Below are positions 1-5,259 of a stretch of DNA of 5,303 nucleotides, in pieces (the stretch's first letter is position 1; each line of letters opens with the position of its first letter). The notes under the pieces were generated by a model. It saw only the letters and a list, made by a program, of their open reading frames with translations, did no database searches and was not told where the DNA came from. A program made the position numbers and the translations under genes. The DNA comes from Pseudomonadota bacterium (lineage in GTDB: Bacteria; Pseudomonadota; Gammaproteobacteria; Burkholderiales; Burkholderiaceae_D), in contig JAEYIG010000154.1 of assembly GCA_023409175.1 (NCBI GenBank), positions 1-5,303 on the forward strand, written 5' to 3'.

Positions 1-348
1 CGGCAAAAAAGAGCGCACGATACCGACACCATCCACATGTCCCGAGACCAGATGGCCCCCAAGTGTGTCTCCGAGAGCCATCGCTTTTTCAAGATTCACT
101 TCATTTTCACCATCCATCCCGACGGTCTTGTCGAGACTTTCCCTTGAAACGTAGACTTTGAAACCGTGATCCGTTTTTTCAACGACAGTCATACAAGCAC
201 CGTTTATGGCAATAGAATCACCGATTGCTACGTCAGTCATGGGCAACGCACCTGCATTGATCTGCAAGCGGACACCGGCATCCTTGCCTTTCCCCTGTGG
301 GGTCACTGATTCAATTTTTCCGACCGCTTCTACAATTCCTGTAAACAT
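1..348 (-). CDS. ribE: Riboflavin synthase, alpha chain (5' part; cut by window edge)
   Basis: Dismutates two molecules of 6,7-dimethyl-8-ribityllumazine to riboflavin plus the pyrimidinedione, the last step of riboflavin synthesis, in the cytoplasm. The visible 116 residues are the first lumazine-binding barrel of a protein normally near 200-215 residues with two such repeats; the second repeat and C-terminus lie outside the window. Seen: the family-defining start MFTGIVEAVG, GDSIAINGACMTV at residues 43-55, SRESLDKT at 68-75, NLEKA at 85-89 and GGHLVSGHVDGVG at 97-109. The ATG at 348-346 is chosen because MFTGIV is the invariant N-terminus and GGGGA stands 5 bases before it. It starts 12 bases after the ribD stop, so it is probably co-transcribed with ribD. 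The symbol is ribE in E. coli-style naming (ribC in some systems). No defect is seen in the visible part. Confidence 0.95.
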   Translation of the reverse strand, partial: MFTGIVEAVGKIESVTPQGKGKDAGVRLQINAGALPMTDVAIGDSIAINGACMTVVEKTDHGFKVYVSRESLDKTVGMDGENEVNLEKAMALGDTLGGHLVSGHVDGVGIVRSFLP

Positions 349-360
349 GCATTTCCCCGC

Positions 361-1473
361 TTATTTCGTTAATCTCGCTATGATCCTGATGTCGTTTCCA
401 ACTGGAGTGATTTCGTCAAACTGAAACGATATTTTATCCGAGAGCTTGTCAATATCATTCAAGCTCACCATGTTTCTTCCGCTGCCAAGGAAACAGGGAG
501 CCATATATATCAGCAACTCATCGACAAACCCGCCCTGAATGAGGGTACCATTCAAGGTCGATCCCGCTTCGACATGGACTTCATTGATTTCGTTTTCTGC
601 CAGCACGCGCATCATATCAGCCAGATCGACGCGGCCGGTATCGTTGATGACAGAAAACACGGTAACGCCCTTTTCCTGCAAGGCCTCTATTTTGTAAGGC
701 GATGCATTTGCCGAGAATATCCAGGTATCCCCGCCTTCATCAAGTACGCGCGCATCAATCGGGGTTTTCAACTGGCTATCGACCACAACGCGTACCGGCT
801 GCCTGATGACGTCGGGCAAGCGTACATTCAATCGGGGATTATCCTTGATCACCGTGCCGATCCCAGTCATGATGGCATCGGCACGCATACGCCATTCATG
901 GCCGTCTTTTCTCGCCGCTTCTGACGTGATCCATTGGCTATCGCCATTGGAAAGGGCCGTTTTCCCATCCAGACTGGCCGCAATTTTCATCCTGACCCAT
1001 GGCCGGTTCCGCTCAAAACGGGATAAAAAACCGCGATTCATTTCTCTGGCCTGTTTAGACAGAACACCGGACACCACATTGATTCCCGCTGCCTTGAGTC
1101 TTTCGAATCCTTTTCCCGCAACCTTTCCGTTCGGATCTTCAATCGCAGCAACGACCTTTTTGACACCAGCCCTGATCAGGGCAGCAGCACAGGGCGGTGT
1201 CCGTCCATGATGGCTACAGGGCTCAAGGGTGACATAGACAGTCGCGCCCTGACTGTCTTTCCCTCTTCCGGCAACATCATTCAACGCCTCGATCTCGGCA
1301 TGATTGCCACCCACAGCTTGCGTATATCCCTCCCCGATAATCTCCCCGTCCTTGACGATAACGCACCCCACCCTGGGATTTGGCGACGTGAGGACAGAAC
1401 ATTTTTCTGCCAGCTCCAGAGCACGTTGCATGAATTTTTCCTGTACGTCGAGAGAATCCTTACTGTTTTCCAT
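361..1473 (-). CDS. ribD: Bifunctional diaminohydroxyphosphoribosylaminopyrimidine deaminase / 5-amino-6-(5-phosphoribosylamino)uracil reductase
   Basis: Catalyses two successive cytoplasmic steps of riboflavin synthesis: zinc-dependent deamination of the pyrimidine product of GTP cyclohydrolase II, then NADPH-dependent reduction of the ribosyl side chain. It has 370 residues, the usual length. The N-terminal deaminase domain (about 10-150) carries the zinc and proton-shuttle motif HAE (His58, Glu60) and TLEPCSHHGRTPPC (82-95), with ligands Cys86 and Cys95. The C-terminal reductase domain (about 155-368) carries K-x-A-x-SLDGK (163-171), SQWITS (179-184), the G-x-GTV-x-x-D-x-P segment (204-213) and VEAG (301-304). 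The start at 1473 puts Met 14 residues before the conserved F-M-x-RALELA segment; AAAGG lies about 13 bases upstream, a rather long gap. It follows the glyA terminator and precedes ribE by 12 bases. It therefore probably has its own promoter in the short spacer, or relies on read-through from glyA. Confidence 0.97.
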   Translation of the reverse strand: MENSKDSLDVQEKFMQRALELAEKCSVLTSPNPRVGCVIVKDGEIIGEGYTQAVGGNHAEIEALNDVAGRGKDSQGATVYVTLEPCSHHGRTPPCAAALIRAGVKKVVAAIEDPNGKVAGKGFERLKAAGINVVSGVLSKQAREMNRGFLSRFERNRPWVRMKIAASLDGKTALSNGDSQWITSEAARKDGHEWRMRADAIMTGIGTVIKDNPRLNVRLPDVIRQPVRVVVDSQLKTPIDARVLDEGGDTWIFSANASPYKIEALQEKGVTVFSVINDTGRVDLADMMRVLAENEINEVHVEAGSTLNGTLIQGGFVDELLIYMAPCFLGSGRNMVSLNDIDKLSDKISFQFDEITPVGNDIRIIARLTK

Positions 1474-1505
1474 ATCGTCTGTAATTGCCTTTAGAGAAAA
1501 TTTCC

Positions 1506-1535
1506 ATCGGTGAACCCCACCTGATTTTAACCGAT
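1506..1535. promoter_or_regulatory. Operator-like dyad in the ribD leader
   Basis: Two 9-base half-sites, ATCGGTGAA at 1506-1514 and TTAACCGAT at 1527-1535, are inverted repeats matching at 8 of 9 positions. They are separated by 12 bases, so their centres are 21 bp apart, close to two helical turns. The minus-strand hexamer TAAAAT (1529-1524), a possible -10 box for ribD, lies between and against the half-sites, although no good -35 accompanies it. A dimeric repressor site is one reading; a weak RNA hairpin with an 18-base loop (6-bp stem) is another. I do not recognise the motif as that of a known regulator. Confidence 0.35.
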
Positions 1536-1565
1536 AAAAAAAGCCACCTGCACAGGTGGCTTTTT
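1536..1565 (-). terminator. glyA: Rho-independent terminator after glyA
   Basis: The arms GCCACCTG (1543-1550) and CAGGTGGC (1553-1560) form a GC-rich stem with a loop of about four bases. It is flanked by seven A on the left (1536-1542) and five T on the right (1561-1565). Read on the minus strand it ends glyA, 18 bases after the stop codon, with a seven-U tail. The flanking A/T runs also make it usable in the other direction, but no rightward gene ends here. Confidence 0.92.
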
Positions 1566-1582
1566 CATGTCAAACCTGATCA

Positions 1583-2830
1583 TCAATGTTGATAGACAGG
1601 GAAAGCTGTTGTCAGTTTCTTGACTTCGCCACGTACCCGTTCAATCGTTGCCTGATCATTCGGATTTTCGATGACATCCGCCAGAAGATTGCCGACAATA
1701 GCCGATTCAGTTTCCTTGAAACCACGTGTTGTCATCGCAGGGCTGCCCAGACGGACACCGGAAGTGACGAATGGCGTTTGCGGATCGTTCGGAATCGCAT
1801 TCTTGTTACAGGTGATGTGGCCGCTGTTCAGAATCGTTTCCGCCTGACGGCCGGTGATGTTCTTGCTTTGCAGGTCGACCAGCATGACGTGAGATTCCGT
1901 GCGTCCGGAAATGATCCGGAAACCGCGATCGACCAGCGTGTTTGCGAGTACGCTCGCATTTTTGAGCACCTGTTCCTGATAGACCTTGAATTCCGGTTGC
2001 AGCGCTTCCTTGAAAGCAACCGCTTTACCTGCGATCACGTGCATCAGTGGACCACCCTGCAGGCCAGGGAAAACGGCAGAATTGATCTTGCGTTCAAATT
2101 CCGGTTTCATCAGGATAAAGCCGCCACGAGGGCCACGCAGGGACTTGTGCGTCGTGGACGTAACGAAGTCAGCGTAAGGAACAGGGCTTGGATACACACC
2201 GGCAGCGATCAGGCCGGCATAGTGGGCCATATCGACCATAAAATAGGCACCGATATCTTTGGCGACTTTAGCGAAGCGTTCAAAATCGATACGCAGGGAA
2301 TAGGCAGATGCACCGGCAATGATCAGTTTCGGCTTGTGTTCGTGAGCCAGCTGTTCCATCTTGTCGTAATCGATTTCTTCTTTTTCATTCAGACCGTAAG
2401 AAACGACATTGAACCATTTGCCGGACATGTTCAACGCCATTCCGTGGGTCAGATGGCCGCCTTCGGCAAGAGACATGCCCATGATGGTATCGCCCGGGTT
2501 CAGCATGGCGAGGAAAATCGCCTGATTGGCCTGCGAACCGGAATTGGGCTGAACGTTGGCCGCTTCGGCACCAAACAGTTTCTTGACACGGTCCAGAGCC
2601 AGCTGTTCGACGATATCGACATATTCGCAACCGCCGTAATAACGCTTGCCGGGATAACCTTCCGCATATTTATTGGTCAGCTGAGAACCTTGAGCCTGCA
2701 TAACGGCAGGTGAACAATAGTTTTCGGAAGCGATCAGTTCAATGTGTTCTTCCTGACGGTTATTCTCACGCAAAATAGCGTCCCACAACTCGGAATCTAC
2801 CTTATTGAGGGAATAATCTTTAGCAAACAT
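1583..2830 (-). CDS. glyA: Serine hydroxymethyltransferase
   Basis: PLP-dependent cytoplasmic enzyme that interconverts serine plus tetrahydrofolate with glycine plus 5,10-methylenetetrahydrofolate, the main source of one-carbon units. It has 415 residues, close to the 417 of E. coli, and aligns almost without gaps. The PLP lysine is Lys229 in the STTHKS segment (225-230), followed by LRGPRGG. Also seen: Asp200 and His203 in [16 protein letters not shown] (199-214), Glu57 and Tyr65 in the [15 protein letters not shown] stretch, NSGSQANQA (96-104) and [13 protein letters not shown] (358-370) with the substrate-carboxylate arginine (Arg360). The ATG at 2830 has GGAG 7 bases upstream. Downstream is a strong terminator; upstream is a long leader with a candidate promoter at 2981-3009. 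Its product motifs and length are complete. In many beta-proteobacteria nrdR follows glyA; here ribD follows directly. Confidence 0.98.
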   Translation of the reverse strand: MFAKDYSLNKVDSELWDAILRENNRQEEHIELIASENYCSPAVMQAQGSQLTNKYAEGYPGKRYYGGCEYVDIVEQLALDRVKKLFGAEAANVQPNSGSQANQAIFLAMLNPGDTIMGMSLAEGGHLTHGMALNMSGKWFNVVSYGLNEKEEIDYDKMEQLAHEHKPKLIIAGASAYSLRIDFERFAKVAKDIGAYFMVDMAHYAGLIAAGVYPSPVPYADFVTSTTHKSLRGPRGGFILMKPEFERKINSAVFPGLQGGPLMHVIAGKAVAFKEALQPEFKVYQEQVLKNASVLANTLVDRGFRIISGRTESHVMLVDLQSKNITGRQAETILNSGHITCNKNAIPNDPQTPFVTSGVRLGSPAMTTRGFKETESAIVGNLLADVIENPNDQATIERVRGEVKKLTTAFPVYQH

Positions 2831-2974
2831 GTCCTACTCCAATGATTGAAAGTGTACTTTTCCGCAATACCCGGAAAATGATGGAAGCCGGCAAACAGCT
2901 TCAACAGCTCTGCACGATGAGCCTTTTACGCGAAAACACTGAAACGGCCGCAAAATAAAGTGCAATAAAAATAG
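2831..2974 (-). promoter_or_regulatory. glyA: Long glyA leader with two small hairpins
   Basis: If the promoter at 2981-3009 is used, the glyA mRNA has about 140 bases before its start codon. Within it are a perfect 7-bp stem (TTTTCCG 2858-2864 with CGGAAAA 2872-2878, seven-base loop) and a 5-bp stem (GAAGC 2884-2888 with GCTTC 2898-2902). AACAGCT also occurs as two direct copies at 2894-2900 and 2903-2909. No U-tract follows either hairpin, so neither looks like a terminator. I do not recognise a known riboswitch class. The rest of the 2831-3132 intergenic stretch holds only promoter-like signals. Confidence 0.35.
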
Positions 2975-2980
2975 TGAAGG

Positions 2981-3009
2981 ATTTTACAAGATGCCCCCGG
3001 TTTCGGCAA
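2981..3009 (-). promoter_or_regulatory. glyA: Candidate sigma-70 promoter for glyA
   Basis: Read on the minus strand, TTGCCG (3009-3004, four of six matches to TTGACA) and TAAAAT (2986-2981, five of six matches to TATAAT) are separated by exactly 17 bases. Transcription would start near 2974. This is the best-matching pair I found upstream of glyA by eye; it is a prediction. Confidence 0.45.
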
Positions 3010-3060
3010 GGCAATGATTTTCCGTAAACTTTATCGGCCCTGCCTCATTACGCAAGTGCA

Positions 3061-3089
3061 TACTCATTTCAAATAGCTCATCGTATAAT
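3061..3089 (+). promoter_or_regulatory. Candidate promoter for the tautomerase gene
   Basis: A perfect TATAAT lies at 3084-3089, about 44 bases before the start codon at 3133, in an AT-rich stretch. The -35 region at 17-bp spacing (TACTCA, 3061-3066) is poor, so the site may need an activator or be only moderately active. The expected transcript start is near 3096. Confidence 0.45.
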
Positions 3090-3132
3090 CTGTCCCGTCA
3101 ATTTCATGGATTTTTTAATTAAAAGGAATAAT

Positions 3133-3315
3133 ATGCCCACCATTAACATTCAATTATTTGAAGGCCGTACTGTCGAGCAAAAACGTGAACTCGTCAAAGC
3201 CATCACGGACGCCACCGTCAAAACCCTGCAATGCTCTGAAGGCGCTGTCGATATCATCATCCAGGACGTAAAAAAGGAAAACTGGGCAACCGGCGGCAAA
3301 CTCTGGAGTGACTGA
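3133..3315 (+). CDS. 4-oxalocrotonate tautomerase-family protein
   Basis: A 60-residue protein of the tautomerase (4-OT/MIF) superfamily, whose members use an N-terminal proline as catalytic base and usually assemble as hexamers. The ATG at 3133 is chosen over an in-frame ATG at 3106 because it exposes Pro as residue 1 after Met removal, and because AAAGGA (3122-3127) sits just upstream of it. Numbering from Pro1, it aligns without gaps to Pseudomonas 4-OT: Pro1, GR-x-x-EQK (10-16) with Arg11, the core AVDIIIQDV (37-45) and WATGG (50-54). The catalytic Arg39 of 4-OT is Asp here and Phe50 is Trp, so a true 4-oxalocrotonate isomerase is doubtful; the substrate is unknown. It is monocistronic, divergent from glyA, with no aromatic-degradation genes in view. 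A hairpin follows 15 bases after the stop. Confidence 0.9.
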   Translation: MPTINIQLFEGRTVEQKRELVKAITDATVKTLQCSEGAVDIIIQDVKKENWATGGKLWSD

Positions 3316-3329
3316 TATCCAGTGTGATG

Positions 3330-3359
3330 CGGTTTCATGGTTATGCACCCATGAAACCG
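3330..3359. terminator. Hairpin between convergent genes, probable shared terminator
   Basis: A perfect 11-bp inverted repeat: CGGTTTCATGG (3330-3340) and CCATGAAACCG (3349-3359) with an eight-base loop. It lies 15 bases after the tautomerase stop and 9 bases after the antiporter stop on the other strand. Only three T follow on the plus strand and no T-run on the minus strand, so it is weak as a classical Rho-independent terminator. It may instead protect the 3' ends of both transcripts. Confidence 0.6.
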
Positions 3360-3368
3360 TTTACAGGA

Positions 3369-4628
3369 TTATTTCCAGAAACGATGCAGCAAAGGCCTGA
3401 CTGTCACTCCATGTAACAGGATAGACAATGTAATGACAATCAATGTCAGGTGAATCAGTTCCAGTGCGAGTGATTCCGACAGTCCCTTGTCGATAGCATA
3501 CATCAGATAATATAGCGAACCGATCCCCCGGACGCCAAACCACGCAGACAATCCCTTGACCCTCTTTAATCCTCTCAAGGGCAGCAATCCGAGATAAACA
3601 CTGACCGGACGGGCCACAAAAAAGAGGAACAGGGCCAGACCAACCGCCCGCCAGCTCCACGAATTGACGAAGAGTGTCCCTCCCACCAGCAAAATCAGCA
3701 CCAGTTCGGAAAGACGTTCAAGATATTCGTTGAAAACCAGCGAACTGGAACTGACGAATGGCGCCACCCCTTCTTCTGATTTCGTCCCTTTCACTTCTGT
3801 CCGTTCTCCGGATGCCACTGCCACCCGATATTCAGCCTGCCGCAAGGCAACGGCAGCGAAGAAGACTGCCAGAAATCCCCAGGCATTGCACATTTCGGAA
3901 ACGCCGTAGACCACACCGATCAGGCCTAGCCCCAGAAAATCGTCCAGCAATCCATGCCGGTATTTCTGGTGAACCATACTGATCACCCTGCCGAGACCGT
4001 ATCCCGCCAGCCAGCCGATCATGATACCTGCGCCGGTCGCCCAGACGACGTCCACAAAAAGCCATCTCCATCCGAGGAATCCGACCTTGTGCAACCCAAG
4101 CAGTCCCATTCCCAAAACGACAAAAGGAAACGCACTGCCGTCATTCATGCCCGCTTCACAAGTCAGGGTAAAACGCAATTTGTCCGAGTCTCCCGGGTGA
4201 CGGCTCTGGACATCAGTTGCCAATACCGGATCGGTCGGCGCAAGAAGGGCTGCCAGCAAAATGGCCGCTCCAATGGGCAAATCCAGCACGAACCAGGCAA
4301 ATGCCGTCATCAGGCCAACGCTCACTATCATAGAGCCCGACGCCAGCAGAATCGGGGCACGCCATCGCCAGATTTTGACGGGTACCGGCATTTTGACACC
4401 CGCCGAAAAAAGGGAAATCAGGACGGCGACCTCTGTCAACGCTTCCAGAAACTGGGATTGTTTTAACGGATTGAAATGAAACAGGTTCAGCCCGGTCGGA
4501 CCGACGAGAACACCGATAGCGAGATAAAGAATAGCCGTCGTGACAGGCAAACGGCGCAATACCGACGAAGTGACGCCGATGAAAAGTAAAAGACCGCCTG
4601 TCAGAACGAACCAGTGAGCGTTATCCAT
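3369..4628 (-). CDS. CPA1-type cation/proton antiporter
   Basis: A 419-residue inner-membrane protein of the Na+/H+ exchanger (CPA1) family, expected to swap Na+ or K+ for protons in pH and salt homeostasis. About 12-13 hydrophobic segments are visible, roughly at 6-24, 30-47, 60-80, 90-115, 117-137, 161-179, 189-213, 231-264 (probably two), 306-321, 326-349, 360-380 and 388-410. Transport-core motifs are APTDPVLA (130-137, Asp133), EAGMNDG (158-164, Glu158, Asn162, Asp163) and VRGIG (366-370, Arg367). An Asn-Asp pair rather than Asp-Asp is typical of electroneutral CPA1 exchangers. Residues 265-300 form a charged loop rich in Glu, Lys and Ser. There is no C-terminal TrkA or CNBD domain. The start at 4628 has only a weak AGG nearby, and the next in-frame Met is residue 80, inside the core. 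A weak minus-strand promoter guess is TTTACA (4673-4668) with TAAATT (4652-4647), spacing 15. Ion specificity cannot be read from sequence. Confidence 0.9.
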   Translation of the reverse strand: MDNAHWFVLTGGLLLFIGVTSSVLRRLPVTTAILYLAIGVLVGPTGLNLFHFNPLKQSQFLEALTEVAVLISLFSAGVKMPVPVKIWRWRAPILLASGSMIVSVGLMTAFAWFVLDLPIGAAILLAALLAPTDPVLATDVQSRHPGDSDKLRFTLTCEAGMNDGSAFPFVVLGMGLLGLHKVGFLGWRWLFVDVVWATGAGIMIGWLAGYGLGRVISMVHQKYRHGLLDDFLGLGLIGVVYGVSEMCNAWGFLAVFFAAVALRQAEYRVAVASGERTEVKGTKSEEGVAPFVSSSSLVFNEYLERLSELVLILLVGGTLFVNSWSWRAVGLALFLFFVARPVSVYLGLLPLRGLKRVKGLSAWFGVRGIGSLYYLMYAIDKGLSESLALELIHLTLIVITLSILLHGVTVRPLLHRFWK

Positions 4629-4689
4629 TGCCTGATCAATTTAGTGAATTTATTGCACAGAGAGAATTGTAAAAGGGGAAGGAACTTGA

Positions 4690-4714
4690 GAATATGATTT
4701 GCGATCAAATATTC
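4690..4714. promoter_or_regulatory. Dyad in the divergent spacer
   Basis: ATTTG (4697-4701) and CAAAT (4706-4710) are a perfect inverted repeat around CGAT. It is extended by GAAT (4690-4693) and ATTC (4711-4714) with three unpaired bases on the left. It sits between the divergent antiporter and Tyr/Pro-rich genes, upstream of the candidate promoter at 4723-4750. It resembles but does not fit an FNR box (wrong spacer). Dyads of this size occur by chance in AT-rich DNA. Confidence 0.25.
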
Positions 4715-4722
4715 ATTCCATA

Positions 4723-4750
4723 TTGTTACAAAGTTTTTCAGTTATAAAAT
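4723..4750 (+). promoter_or_regulatory. Candidate promoter for the Tyr/Pro-rich exported protein
   Basis: TTGTTA (4723-4728, four of six to consensus) and TAAAAT (4745-4750, five of six) are 16 bases apart. Transcription would start near 4757, giving a leader of about 85 bases. The remainder of the spacer is AT-rich without other clear signals. Confidence 0.4.
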
Positions 4751-4841
4751 AACCTGGTCCAAGCGTGGATAATGAAATGAATTCTAGTCCTGTTTCAGAT
4801 TGATGAACAACAGTTTTATTTCATGAGCCAAAGGCACAAAG

Positions 4842-5216
4842 ATGAAACGTATCCTGTTTTTTCTGGCCCTGATCCTTTCCGGAAGCCTTGTTTTTAGCAA
4901 TGCATTTGCAGACAGGTATCATGGCCACTATCACGGACGATCGAGGACTTCCGTCGGGATCATGTTCGGCGCACCATTATGGTCTTACCCATCTTATACG
5001 CCCTATTACCCCTATTATCCGTACGCGCCCTACTATCCTTATCCGCAAACGGTCGTCATCCAGTCCACCCCGACGACATACATTGAAAAAGCGCCGGAAA
5101 GTAACGCCCAACATTACTGGTTCTACTGTTCCGATCCGAAGGGCTATTATCCGTATGTCCTGAAATGCAATTCCAACTGGCAAAGAGTCATTCCTTTTCC
5201 ACAGGAAACCCAATAA
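4842..5216 (+). CDS. Exported Tyr/Pro-rich protein with C-terminal Cys/Trp motif, function unknown
   Basis: A 124-residue protein of unknown function. Residues 1-23 are a clear Sec signal peptide: MKR, a hydrophobic core, then AFA before Asp24 as a signal peptidase I site. There is no lipobox cysteine, so a soluble periplasmic or surface protein is expected. After the cleavage site comes a His/Gly patch (HGHYHG, 27-32), then a Tyr/Pro tract (50-68). The C-terminal module (91-118) has Trp93, Cys96, YYPYV at 102-106, Cys109, Trp113 and a final V-x-P. I recall similar Y-W-x-Y-C ... YYPYV ... C ... W modules ending small exported proteins of Burkholderiales; this is from memory. The two cysteines, 13 apart, could form a disulfide. 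The ATG at 4842 has AAAGG (4830-4834) seven bases upstream. A second gene starts 43 bases downstream, probably in the same transcript. Metal binding by the His patch is conceivable but unproven. Confidence 0.85.
   Translation: MKRILFFLALILSGSLVFSNAFADRYHGHYHGRSRTSVGIMFGAPLWSYPSYTPYYPYYPYAPYYPYPQTVVIQSTPTTYIEKAPESNAQHYWFYCSDPKGYYPYVLKCNSNWQRVIPFPQETQ
4989..5045 (+). repeat. Tyr/Pro low-complexity tract within the exported protein
   Basis: Codons 50-68 encode overlapping copies of P-Y-Y-P-Y, with a single Ala interruption and Tyr making up about half of the residues. Codons vary between copies (TAT/TAC, CCC/CCG/CCT), so the tract is maintained at protein level and is not a recent DNA slippage array. 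Confidence 0.75.
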
Positions 5217-5232
5217 TGGCAACGCCATCATT
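5212..5232 (+). other. Intercistronic hairpin overlapping a stop codon
   Basis: ATGGC (5216-5220) and GCCAT (5224-5228) form a 5-bp stem with a three-base loop, extended by AAT (5212-5214) and ATT (5230-5232) past one A-C mismatch. It overlaps the TAA of the upstream gene (5214-5216) and precedes the next Shine-Dalgarno site by 16 bases. No U-tract follows, so it is not a usual terminator. It could tune the ratio of the two products or be fortuitous. Confidence 0.35.
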
Positions 5233-5259
5233 CTGACTACGCAATCCGAAGGAGCAAAA

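Noticed and set aside
206..1494. Several rightward open frames across ribE and ribD
   Set aside because: They oppose conserved RibE and RibD frames and show no recognisable protein features.
1474..1582. FMN riboswitch ahead of ribD
   Set aside because: The spacer is too short for the element and lacks its conserved GGGGC-type and GGCGGT-type segments.
1586..2713. Long open frame (375 codons) antisense to glyA
   Set aside because: It lies wholly inside a well-conserved glyA frame on the other strand. Its translation is rich in Arg, Asp, Phe and Gln without domain motifs, as expected of a mirror frame of a codon-biased gene.
2878..2958. 26-codon rightward frame in the glyA upstream region, starting with two ATG codons
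   Set aside because: It has no properly spaced Shine-Dalgarno sequence and no rightward promoter, and it falls within the predicted glyA leader. Such short frames are common by chance.
3106..3132. Upstream in-frame ATG for the tautomerase
   Set aside because: Using it would bury the catalytic Pro1 behind nine extra residues; the start at 3133 has its own AAAGGA ribosome site.
3954..4466. Open frame of 170 codons antisense to the antiporter
   Set aside because: It is hydrophilic and low-complexity and is contained within the antiporter, whose own frame carries clear motifs. No Shine-Dalgarno signal or promoter was seen for it.
4694..4708. FNR/Anr box in the divergent spacer
   Set aside because: ATGAT and ATCAA are separated by five bases where the site needs four, and the left half has a mismatch.
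4888..5231. Alternative frames overlapping the Tyr/Pro-rich gene on both strands
   Set aside because: They arise from the repetitive tract; only the frame from 4842 has a signal peptide, a Shine-Dalgarno site and a coherent C-terminal module.
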